Below are positions 54,402-64,000 of a stretch of DNA of 64,000 bases, piece after piece. The notes under the pieces were generated by a model. It did not search any database and was not told where the DNA came from. It was given only the letters and a program-made list of their open reading frames with translations. A program made the translations under genes and the position numbers. Positions within the stretch are counted from its first letter, which is position 1; each line of letters opens with the position of its first letter. This DNA comes from Mytilus galloprovincialis (taxonomy: Eukaryota; Mollusca; Bivalvia; Mytilida; Mytilidae), in contig NC_134840.1 in assembly GCF_965363235.1 (NCBI RefSeq), positions 57,716,793 to 57,780,792 of the forward strand, written 5' to 3'.

Positions 54402-54779
54402 TCTTGCTTCAGATTTGTGAAATTTCAACTCATAAAGCTAGGCCCTTTCTACTCAAAAGTGAAAACAGAAATCTTTCAAAAACATCAAAATTCAACCAAG
54501 TGGATGGAATCGTCTGCAATATTGGGATTTCAATTTCGCTGAATACACCCCAGTTCGTACCACCGAATTGAGTGCGAGGAAGTTTGCTGTTATGCAATCG
54601 AAGTCTTATCAATATTGACACGTCACCTTTTCCAATTAGATCAATGAAATTGTCTGATGTGAATGACAGACCTGAAACATCCTTTTTATCTCAAACAGAC
54701 TTAACTCTCAACTTGCATTGGTTGTAACAATGAAGGTTATCTCCTATAAGAACCCAAAATTGCTAAATGTTTTTCATCT

Positions 54780-54851
54780 GGGGGTATAGCTCAGTGGTAG
54801 AGCATTCGACTGTAGATCGAGAGGTCCCCGGTTCGAACCCGGGTGCCCCCT
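54780..54851 (+). tRNA. tRNA-Cys body with GTA (Tyr-type) anticodon
   Basis: T replaces C at 54813, so the anticodon (54812-54814) is GTA, which pairs with tyrosine UAC/UAU codons. Every other base is as in tRNA-Cys, including U73 and intact A- and B-boxes. If expressed and still charged with cysteine it would misread Tyr codons. Since cysteinyl-tRNA synthetase normally relies on the GCA anticodon as well as U73, poor charging is more likely. Confidence 0.9.
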
Positions 54852-55238
54852 TTTTTACTACCCGGTAAATGATTTTTAGGTTCACTGGACTGGAGGAGAA
54901 AAAACCAAAGACAGTCCTATCATGCAACTCTGTTTTCAATGCGTCTGTGCAAATGCGTGCGTGAAGAAATCAATCGGAAAGACATACCCTTTATGTCATT
55001 TCGGAAACAATAAAATTGAGCATTGAAAACAAAAAGTCCCAAAACAGTATTATGTCACTCAGTCCATAAAACGTGCCGTCTTTTCGGTAAACGTATTTCG
55101 CTCTCAACTATCCGACTATGCATGTCAAAACTTGGCATCAGACGGTTACATCAAATCAAGTTGCACTTCTCGTGGAAAATGAACGAGAACTGATACAACG
55201 GCAGCAAAAACTTGGGGAGTTGTGAATATTATCTCCTA

Positions 55239-55311
55239 AGCCCCCAGTGAGGATCGAACTCACGACCCCTGGTTTACAAGACCAGTGCTCTAACCACTGA
55301 GCTATGGAGGC
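55239..55311 (-). tRNA. tRNA-Thr(TGT)
   Basis: Reference sequence; anticodon 55276-55278. Confidence 0.96.
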
Positions 55312-55689
55312 TCTTGCTTCAGATTTGTGAAATTTCAACTCATAAAGCTAGGCCCTTTCTACTCAAAAGTGAAAACAGAAATCTTTCAAAAACATCAAAA
55401 TTCAACCAAGTGGATGGAATCGTCTGCAATATTGGGATTTCAATTTCGCTGAATACACCCCAGTTCGTACCACCGAATTGAGTGCGAGGAAGTTTGCTGT
55501 TATGCAATCGAAGTCTTATCAATATTGACACGTCACCTTTTCCAATTAGATCAATGAAATTGTCTGATGTGAATGACAGACCTGAAACATCCTTTTTATC
55601 TCAAACAGACTTAACTCTCAACTTGCATTGGTTGTAACAATGAAGGTTATCTCCTATAAGAACCCAAAATTGCTAAATGTTTTTCATCT

Positions 55690-55761
55690 GGGGGTATAGC
55701 TCAGTGGTAGAGCATTCGACTGCAGATCGAGAGGTCCCCGGTTCGAACCCGGGTGCCCCCT
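55690..55761 (+). tRNA. tRNA-Cys(GCA)
   Basis: Reference sequence; anticodon 55722-55724. Confidence 0.96.
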
Positions 55762-56148
55762 TTTTTACTACCCGGTAAATGATTTTTAGGTTCACTGGAC
55801 TGGAGGAGAAAAAACCAAAGACAGTCCTATCATGCAACTCTGTTTTCAATGCGTCTGTGCAAATGCGTGCGTGAAGAAATCAATCGGAAAGACATACCCT
55901 TTATGTCATTTCGGAAACAATAAAATTGAGCATTGAAAACAAAAAGTCCCAAAACAGTATTATGTCACTCAGTCCATAAAACGTGCCGTCTTTTCGGTAA
56001 ACGTATTTCGCTCTCAACTATCCGACTATGCATGTCAAAACTTGGCATCAGACGGTTACATCAAATCAAGTTGCACTTCTCGTGGAAAATGAACGAGAAC
56101 TGATACAACGGCAGCAAAAACTTGGGGAGTTGTGAATATTATCTCCTA

Positions 56149-56221
56149 AGCCCCCAGTGAGGATCGAACTCACGACCCCTGGTTTACAAGACCAGTGCTC
56201 TAACCACTGAGCTATGGAGGC
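56149..56221 (-). tRNA. tRNA-Thr(TGT)
   Basis: Reference sequence; anticodon 56186-56188. Confidence 0.96.
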
Positions 56222-56599
56222 TCTTGCTTCAGATTTGTGAAATTTCAACTCATAAAGCTAGGCCCTTTCTACTCAAAAGTGAAAACAGAAATCTTTCAAA
56301 AACATCAAAATTCAACCAAGTGGATGGAATCGTCTGCAATATTGGGATTTCAATTTCGCTGAATACACCCCAGTTCGTACCACCGAATTGAGTGCGAGGA
56401 AGTTTGCTGTTATGCAATCGAAGTCTTATCAATATTGACACGTCACCTTTTCCAATTAGATCAATGAAATTGTCTGATGTGAATGACAGACCTGAAACAT
56501 CCTTTTTATCTCAAACAGACTTAACTCTCAACTTGCATTGGTTGTAACAATGAAGGTTATCTCCTATAAGAACCCAAAATTGCTAAATGTTTTTCATCT

Positions 56600-56671
56600 G
56601 GGGGTATAGCTCAGTGGTAGAGCATTCGACTGCAGATCGAGAGGTCCCCGGTTCGAACCCGGGTGCCCCCT
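56600..56671 (+). tRNA. tRNA-Cys(GCA)
   Basis: Reference sequence; anticodon 56632-56634. Confidence 0.96.
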
Positions 56672-57058
56672 TTTTTACTACCCGGTAAATGATTTTTAGG
56701 TTCACTGGACTGGAGGAGAAAAAACCAAAGACAGTCCTATCATGCAACTCTGTTTTCAATGCGTCTGTGCAAATGCGTGCGTGAAGAAATCAATCGGAAA
56801 GACATACCCTTTATGTCATTTCGGAAACAATAAAATTGAGCATTGAAAACAAAAAGTCCCAAAACAGTATTATGTCACTCAGTCCATAAAACGTGCCGTC
56901 TTTTCGGTAAACGTATTTCGCTCTCAACTATCCGACTATGCATGTCAAAACTTGGCATCAGACGGTTACATCAAATCAAGTTGCACTTCTCGTGGAAAAT
57001 GAACGAGAACTGATACAACGGCAGCAAAAACTTGGGGAGTTGTGAATATTATCTCCTA

Positions 57059-57131
57059 AGCCCCCAGTGAGGATCGAACTCACGACCCCTGGTTTACAAG
57101 ACCAGTGCTCTAACCACTGAGCTATGGAGGC
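57059..57131 (-). tRNA. tRNA-Thr(TGT)
   Basis: Reference sequence; anticodon 57096-57098. Confidence 0.96.
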
Positions 57132-57509
57132 TCTTGCTTCAGATTTGTGAAATTTCAACTCATAAAGCTAGGCCCTTTCTACTCAAAAGTGAAAACAGAA
57201 ATCTTTCAAAAACATCAAAATTCAACCAAGTGGATGGAATCGTCTGCAATATTGGGATTTCAATTTCGCTGAATACACCCCAGTTCGTACCACCGAATTG
57301 AGTGCGAGGAAGTTTGCTGTTATGCAATCGAAGTCTTATCAATATTGACACGTCACCTTTTCCAATTAGATCAATGAAATTGTCTGATGTGAATGACAGA
57401 CCTGAAACATCCTTTTTATCTCAAACAGACTTAACTCTCAACTTGCATTGGTTGTAACAATGAAGGTTATCTCCTATAAGAACCCAAAATTGCTAAATGT
57501 TTTTCATCT

Positions 57510-57581
57510 GGGGGTATAGCTCAGTGGTAGAGCATTCGACTGCAGATCGAGAGGTCCCCGGTTCGAACCCGGGTGCCCCCT
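57510..57581 (+). tRNA. tRNA-Cys(GCA)
   Basis: Reference sequence; anticodon 57542-57544. Confidence 0.96.
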
Positions 57582-57968
57582 TTTTTACTACCCGGTAAAT
57601 GATTTTTAGGTTCACTGGACTGGAGGAGAAAAAACCAAAGACAGTCCTATCATGCAACTCTGTTTTCAATGCGTCTGTGCAAATGCGTGCGTGAAGAAAT
57701 CAATCGGAAAGACATACCCTTTATGTCATTTCGGAAACAATAAAATTGAGCATTGAAAACAAAAAGTCCCAAAACAGTATTATGTCACTCAGTCCATAAA
57801 ACGTGCCGTCTTTTCGGTAAACGTATTTCGCTCTCAACTATCCGACTATGCATGTCAAAACTTGGCATCAGACGGTTACATCAAATCAAGTTGCACTTCT
57901 CGTGGAAAATGAACGAGAACTGATACAACGGCAGCAAAAACTTGGGGAGTTGTGAATATTATCTCCTA

Positions 57969-58041
57969 AGCCCCCAGTGAGGATCGAACTCACGACCCCT
58001 GGTTTACAAGACCAGTGCTCTAACCACTGAGCTATGGAGGC
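57969..58041 (-). tRNA. tRNA-Thr(TGT)
   Basis: Reference sequence; anticodon 58006-58008. Confidence 0.96.
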
Positions 58042-58419
58042 TCTTGCTTCAGATTTGTGAAATTTCAACTCATAAAGCTAGGCCCTTTCTACTCAAAAGT
58101 GAAAACAGAAATCTTTCAAAAACATCAAAATTCAACCAAGTGGATGGAATCGTCTGCAATATTGGGATTTCAATTTCGCTGAATACACCCCAGTTCGTAC
58201 CACCGAATTGAGTGCGAGGAAGTTTGCTGTTATGCAATCGAAGTCTTATCAATATTGACACGTCACCTTTTCCAATTAGATCAATGAAATTGTCTGATGT
58301 GAATGACAGACCTGAAACATCCTTTTTATCTCAAACAGACTTAACTCTCAACTTGCATTGGTTGTAACAATGAAGGTTATCTCCTATAAGAACCCAAAAT
58401 TGCTAAATGTTTTTCATCT

Positions 58420-58491
58420 GGGGGTATAGCTCAGTGGTAGAGCATTCGACTGCAGATCGAGAGGTCCCCGGTTCGAACCCGGGTGCCCCCT
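58420..58491 (+). tRNA. tRNA-Cys(GCA)
   Basis: Reference sequence; anticodon 58452-58454. Confidence 0.96.
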
Positions 58492-58878
58492 TTTTTACTA
58501 CCCGGTAAATGATTTTTAGGTTCACTGGACTGGAGGAGAAAAAACCAAAGACAGTCCTATCATGCAACTCTGTTTTCAATGCGTCTGTGCAAATGCGTGC
58601 GTGAAGAAATCAATCGGAAAGACATACCCTTTATGTCATTTCGGAAACAATAAAATTGAGCATTGAAAACAAAAAGTCCCAAAACAGTATTATGTCACTC
58701 AGTCCATAAAACGTGCCGTCTTTTCGGTAAACGTATTTCGCTCTCAACTATCCGACTATGCATGTCAAAACTTGGCATCAGACGGTTACATCAAATCAAG
58801 TTGCACTTCTCGTGGAAAATGAACGAGAACTGATACAACGGCAGCAAAAACTTGGGGAGTTGTGAATATTATCTCCTA

Positions 58879-58951
58879 AGCCCCCAGTGAGGATCGAACT
58901 CACGACCCCTGGTTTACAAGACCAGTGCTCTAACCACTGAGCTATGGAGGC
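58879..58951 (-). tRNA. tRNA-Thr(TGT)
   Basis: Reference sequence; anticodon 58916-58918. Confidence 0.96.
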
Positions 58952-59329
58952 TCTTGCTTCAGATTTGTGAAATTTCAACTCATAAAGCTAGGCCCTTTCT
59001 ACTCAAAAGTGAAAACAGAAATCTTTCAAAAACATCAAAATTCAACCAAGTGGATGGAATCGTCTGCAATATTGGGATTTCAATTTCGCTGAATACACCC
59101 CAGTTCGTACCACCGAATTGAGTGCGAGGAAGTTTGCTGTTATGCAATCGAAGTCTTATCAATATTGACACGTCACCTTTTCCAATTAGATCAATGAAAT
59201 TGTCTGATGTGAATGACAGACCTGAAACATCCTTTTTATCTCAAACAGACTTAACTCTCAACTTGCATTGGTTGTAACAATGAAGGTTATCTCCTATAAG
59301 AACCCAAAATTGCTAAATGTTTTTCATCT

Positions 59330-59401
59330 GGGGTTATAGCTCAGTGGTAGAGCATTCGACTGCAGATCGAGAGGTCCCCGGTTCGAACCCGGGTGCCCCC
59401 T
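59330..59401 (+). tRNA. tRNA-Cys(GCA), G5T acceptor variant
   Basis: T replaces G at 59334, giving a U-C mismatch at acceptor pair 5-68. Same change in the copies at 61150, 62970 and 63880. Anticodon 59362-59364. Confidence 0.92.
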
Positions 59402-59788
59402 TTTTTACTACCCGGTAAATGATTTTTAGGTTCACTGGACTGGAGGAGAAAAAACCAAAGACAGTCCTATCATGCAACTCTGTTTTCAATGCGTCTGTGC
59501 AAATGCGTGCGTGAAGAAATCAATCGGAAAGACATACCCTTTATGTCATTTCGGAAACAATAAAATTGAGCATTGAAAACAAAAAGTCCCAAAACAGTAT
59601 TATGTCACTCAGTCCATAAAACGTGCCGTCTTTTCGGTAAACGTATTTCGCTCTCAACTATCCGACTATGCATGTCAAAACTTGGCATCAGACGGTTACA
59701 TCAAATCAAGTTGCACTTCTCGTGGAAAATGAACGAGAACTGATACAACGGCAGCAAAAACTTGGGGAGTTGTGAATATTATCTCCTA

Positions 59789-59861
59789 AGCCCCCAGTGA
59801 GGATCGAACTCACGACCCCTGGTTTACAAGACCAGTGCTCTAACCACTGAGCTATGGAGGC
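59789..59861 (-). tRNA. tRNA-Thr(TGT)
   Basis: Reference sequence; anticodon 59826-59828. Confidence 0.96.
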
Positions 59862-60239
59862 TCTTGCTTCAGATTTGTGAAATTTCAACTCATAAAGCTA
59901 GGCCCTTTCTACTCAAAAGTGAAAACAGAAATCTTTCAAAAACATCAAAATTCAACCAAGTGGATGGAATCGTCTGCAATATTGGGATTTCAATTTCGCT
60001 GAATACACCCCAGTTCGTACCACCGAATTGAGTGCGAGGAAGTTTGCTGTTATGCAATCGAAGTCTTATCAATATTGACACGTCACCTTTTCCAATTAGA
60101 TCAATGAAATTGTCTGATGTGAATGACAGACCTGAAACATCCTTTTTATCTCAAACAGACTTAACTCTCAACTTGCATTGGTTGTAACAATGAAGGTTAT
60201 CTCCTATAAGAACCCAAAATTGCTAAATGTTTTTCATCT

Positions 60240-60311
60240 GGGGGTATAGCTCAGTGGTAGAGCATTCGACTGCAGATCGAGAGGTCCCCGGTTCGAACCC
60301 GGGTGCCCCCT
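60240..60311 (+). tRNA. tRNA-Cys(GCA)
   Basis: Reference sequence between two G5T copies; anticodon 60272-60274. Confidence 0.96.
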
Positions 60312-60698
60312 TTTTTACTACCCGGTAAATGATTTTTAGGTTCACTGGACTGGAGGAGAAAAAACCAAAGACAGTCCTATCATGCAACTCTGTTTTCAAT
60401 GCGTCTGTGCAAATGCGTGCGTGAAGAAATCAATCGGAAAGACATACCCTTTATGTCATTTCGGAAACAATAAAATTGAGCATTGAAAACAAAAAGTCCC
60501 AAAACAGTATTATGTCACTCAGTCCATAAAACGTGCCGTCTTTTCGGTAAACGTATTTCGCTCTCAACTATCCGACTATGCATGTCAAAACTTGGCATCA
60601 GACGGTTACATCAAATCAAGTTGCACTTCTCGTGGAAAATGAACGAGAACTGATACAACGGCAGCAAAAACTTGGGGAGTTGTGAATATTATCTCCTA

Positions 60699-60771
60699 AG
60701 CCCCCAGTGAGGATCGAACTCACGACCCCTGGTTTACAAGACCAGTGCTCTAACCACTGAGCTATGGAGGC
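60699..60771 (-). tRNA. tRNA-Thr(TGT)
   Basis: Reference sequence; anticodon 60736-60738. Confidence 0.96.
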
Positions 60772-61149
60772 TCTTGCTTCAGATTTGTGAAATTTCAACT
60801 CATAAAGCTAGGCCCTTTCTACTCAAAAGTGAAAACAGAAATCTTTCAAAAACATCAAAATTCAACCAAGTGGATGGAATCGTCTGCAATATTGGGATTT
60901 CAATTTCGCTGAATACACCCCAGTTCGTACCACCGAATTGAGTGCGAGGAAGTTTGCTGTTATGCAATCGAAGTCTTATCAATATTGACACGTCACCTTT
61001 TCCAATTAGATCAATGAAATTGTCTGATGTGAATGACAGACCTGAAACATCCTTTTTATCTCAAACAGACTTAACTCTCAACTTGCATTGGTTGTAACAA
61101 TGAAGGTTATCTCCTATAAGAACCCAAAATTGCTAAATGTTTTTCATCT

Positions 61150-61221
61150 GGGGTTATAGCTCAGTGGTAGAGCATTCGACTGCAGATCGAGAGGTCCCCG
61201 GTTCGAACCCGGGTGCCCCCT
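61150..61221 (+). tRNA. tRNA-Cys(GCA), G5T acceptor variant
   Basis: T at 61154 (pair 5-68 mismatched); anticodon 61182-61184. Confidence 0.92.
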
Positions 61222-61608
61222 TTTTTACTACCCGGTAAATGATTTTTAGGTTCACTGGACTGGAGGAGAAAAAACCAAAGACAGTCCTATCATGCAACTC
61301 TGTTTTCAATGCGTCTGTGCAAATGCGTGCGTGAAGAAATCAATCGGAAAGACATACCCTTTATGTCATTTCGGAAACAATAAAATTGAGCATTGAAAAC
61401 AAAAAGTCCCAAAACAGTATTATGTCACTCAGTCCATAAAACGTGCCGTCTTTTCGGTAAACGTATTTCGCTCTCAACTATCCGACTATGCATGTCAAAA
61501 CTTGGCATCAGACGGTTACATCAAATCAAGTTGCACTTCTCGTGGAAAATGAACGAGAACTGATACAACGGCAGCAAAAACTTGGGGAGTTGTGAATATT
61601 ATCTCCTA

Positions 61609-61681
61609 AGCCCCCAGTGAGGATCGAACTCACGACCCCTGGTTTACAAGACCAGTGCTCTAACCACTGAGCTATGGAGGC
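61609..61681 (-). tRNA. tRNA-Thr(TGT)
   Basis: Reference sequence; anticodon 61646-61648. Confidence 0.96.
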
Positions 61682-62059
61682 TCTTGCTTCAGATTTGTGA
61701 AATTTCAACTCATAAAGCTAGGCCCTTTCTACTCAAAAGTGAAAACAGAAATCTTTCAAAAACATCAAAATTCAACCAAGTGGATGGAATCGTCTGCAAT
61801 ATTGGGATTTCAATTTCGCTGAATACACCCCAGTTCGTACCACCGAATTGAGTGCGAGGAAGTTTGCTGTTATGCAATCGAAGTCTTATCAATATTGACA
61901 CGTCACCTTTTCCAATTAGATCAATGAAATTGTCTGATGTGAATGACAGACCTGAAACATCCTTTTTATCTCAAACAGACTTAACTCTCAACTTGCATTG
62001 GTTGTAACAATGAAGGTTATCTCCTATAAGAACCCAAAATTGCTAAATGTTTTTCATCT

Positions 62060-62131
62060 GGGGGTATAGCTCAGTGGTAGAGCATTCGACTGCAGATCGA
62101 GAGGTCCCCGGTTCGAACCCGGGTGCCCCCT
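62060..62131 (+). tRNA. tRNA-Cys(GCA)
   Basis: Reference sequence between two G5T copies; anticodon 62092-62094. Confidence 0.96.
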
Positions 62132-62518
62132 TTTTTACTACCCGGTAAATGATTTTTAGGTTCACTGGACTGGAGGAGAAAAAACCAAAGACAGTCCTAT
62201 CATGCAACTCTGTTTTCAATGCGTCTGTGCAAATGCGTGCGTGAAGAAATCAATCGGAAAGACATACCCTTTATGTCATTTCGGAAACAATAAAATTGAG
62301 CATTGAAAACAAAAAGTCCCAAAACAGTATTATGTCACTCAGTCCATAAAACGTGCCGTCTTTTCGGTAAACGTATTTCGCTCTCAACTATCCGACTATG
62401 CATGTCAAAACTTGGCATCAGACGGTTACATCAAATCAAGTTGCACTTCTCGTGGAAAATGAACGAGAACTGATACAACGGCAGCAAAAACTTGGGGAGT
62501 TGTGAATATTATCTCCTA

Positions 62519-62591
62519 AGCCCCCAGTGAGGATCGAACTCACGACCCCTGGTTTACAAGACCAGTGCTCTAACCACTGAGCTATGGAGGC
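62519..62591 (-). tRNA. tRNA-Thr(TGT)
   Basis: Reference sequence; anticodon 62556-62558. Confidence 0.96.
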
Positions 62592-62969
62592 TCTTGCTTC
62601 AGATTTGTGAAATTTCAACTCATAAAGCTAGGCCCTTTCTACTCAAAAGTGAAAACAGAAATCTTTCAAAAACATCAAAATTCAACCAAGTGGATGGAAT
62701 CGTCTGCAATATTGGGATTTCAATTTCGCTGAATACACCCCAGTTCGTACCACCGAATTGAGTGCGAGGAAGTTTGCTGTTATGCAATCGAAGTCTTATC
62801 AATATTGACACGTCACCTTTTCCAATTAGATCAATGAAATTGTCTGATGTGAATGACAGACCTGAAACATCCTTTTTATCTCAAACAGACTTAACTCTCA
62901 ACTTGCATTGGTTGTAACAATGAAGGTTATCTCCTATAAGAACCCAAAATTGCTAAATGTTTTTCATCT

Positions 62970-63041
62970 GGGGTTATAGCTCAGTGGTAGAGCATTCGAC
63001 TGCAGATCGAGAGGTCCCCGGTTCGAACCCGGGTGCCCCCT
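62970..63041 (+). tRNA. tRNA-Cys(GCA), G5T acceptor variant
   Basis: T at 62974 (pair 5-68 mismatched); anticodon 63002-63004. Private T at 63053 just downstream. Confidence 0.92.
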
Positions 63042-63428
63042 TTTTTACTACCTGGTAAATGATTTTTAGGTTCACTGGACTGGAGGAGAAAAAACCAAAG
63101 ACAGTCCTATCATGCAACTCTGTTTTCAATGCGTCTGTGCAAATGCGTGCGTGAAGAAATCAATCGGAAAGACATACCCTTTATGTCATTTCGGAAACAA
63201 TAAAATTGAGCATTGAAAACAAAAAGTCCCAAAACAGTATTATGTCACTCAGTCCATAAAACGTGCCGTCTTTTCGGTAAACGTATTTCGCTCTCAACTA
63301 TCCGACTATGCATGTCAAAACTTGGCATCAGACGGTTACATCAAATCAAGTTGCACTTCTCGTGGAAAATGAACGAGAACTGATACAACGGCAGCAAAAA
63401 CTTGGGGAGTTGTGAATATTATCTCCTA

Positions 63429-63501
63429 AGCCCCCAGTGAGGATCGAACTCACGACCCCTGGTTTACAAGACCAGTGCTCTAACCACTGAGCTATGGAGG
63501 C
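63429..63501 (-). tRNA. tRNA-Thr(TGT)
   Basis: Last tRNA-Thr in the window; anticodon 63466-63468. Confidence 0.96.
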
Positions 63502-63879
63502 TCTTGCTTCAGATTTGTGAAATTTCAACTCATAAAGCTAGGCCCTTTCTACTCAAAAGTGAAAACAGAAATCTTTCAAAAACATCAAAATTCAACCAAG
63601 TGGATGGAATCGTCTGCAATATTGGGATTTCAATTTCGCTGAATACACCCCAGTTCGTACCACCGAATTGAGTGCGAGGAAGTTTGCTGTTATGCAATCG
63701 AAGTCTTATCAATATTGACACGTCACCTTTTCCAATTAGATCAATGAAATTGTCTGATGTGAATGACAGACCTGAAACATCCTTTTTATCTCAAACAGAC
63801 TTAACTCTCAACTTGCATTGGTTGTAACAATGAAGGTTATCTCCTATAAGAACCCAAAATTGCTAAATGTTTTTCATCT

Positions 63880-63951
63880 GGGGTTATAGCTCAGTGGTAG
63901 AGCATTCGACTGCAGATCGAGAGGTCCCCGGTTCGAACCCGGGTGCCCCCT
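63880..63951 (+). tRNA. tRNA-Cys(GCA), G5T acceptor variant
   Basis: T at 63884 (pair 5-68 mismatched); anticodon 63912-63914. Breaks the strict every-second-unit pattern of this variant. Confidence 0.92.
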
Positions 63952-64000
63952 TTTTTACTACCCGGTAAATGATTTTTAGGTTCACTGGACTGGAGGAGAA

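Larger units (their letters stand above)
47896..64000. repeat. Tandem tRNA array, block 3 (910-bp unit, about 18 copies)
   Basis: The array resumes at unit position 686, inside tRNA-Cys, right of LINE B and runs off the window. All units carry T at unit position 342 and C at 854. One unit has lost 356 bp (junction 48996/48997) including its tRNA-Thr. Four of the last five odd-phase or terminal tRNA-Cys copies carry an acceptor-stem change, and one copy has an altered anticodon. Confidence 0.98.

Noticed and set aside
1-64000. CRISPR or bacterial repeat system
   Set aside because: Repeat length (910 bp), lack of spacers, eukaryotic tRNAs without CCA, and LINEs with poly(A) tails exclude it.

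Overview
The window is eukaryotic, almost certainly from an animal. It is one long, head-to-tail tandem array of a 910-bp unit, interrupted twice by LINE retrotransposons. Each unit carries two Pol III genes in divergent orientation: tRNA-Thr(TGT) on the minus strand and tRNA-Cys(GCA) on the plus strand. I count 56 complete tRNA-Thr and 57 complete tRNA-Cys copies, plus two truncated tRNA-Thr and one truncated tRNA-Cys at the LINE junctions. The array runs off both ends of the window, so its full size is unknown. Units are nearly identical, which points to strong homogenisation. No host protein-coding gene is visible. The LINE type (APE endonuclease plus reverse transcriptase, CCHC-knuckle ORF1, resembling the L1/Tx1 group) suggests an aquatic invertebrate or lower vertebrate, but the species cannot be fixed from sequence alone.

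Layout: array block 1 (1-15717, about 17.3 units); LINE copy A on the minus strand (15718-21603); array block 2 (21604-41724, about 22 units, one with a 1-bp deletion); LINE copy B on the minus strand (41725-47895); array block 3 (47896-64000, about 18 units, one with a 356-bp deletion that removes its tRNA-Thr).

The most interesting signal is that both LINEs have their poly(A) end joined to exactly the same nucleotide of the tRNA-Thr gene, at the 3' edge of the D-loop, inside the A-box region. The two copies are clearly diverged in protein sequence, so they are two families, or two old lineages, that share one target. Together they look like a LINE lineage specialised for tRNA-Thr genes and living in a tandem tRNA array, much as R1 and R2 live in rDNA. 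Copy B has both ORFs open and may be full length. Copy A has an open ORF1 and one frameshift in ORF2. The 5' junctions differ: copy A is flanked by a 102-bp duplication that restores an intact tRNA-Thr gene, while copy B ends inside tRNA-Cys.

The array also records its own history: dimer- and trimer-spaced variants, homogenisation domains, one tRNA-Cys copy with a Tyr-type GTA anticodon, and several copies with stem mismatches.
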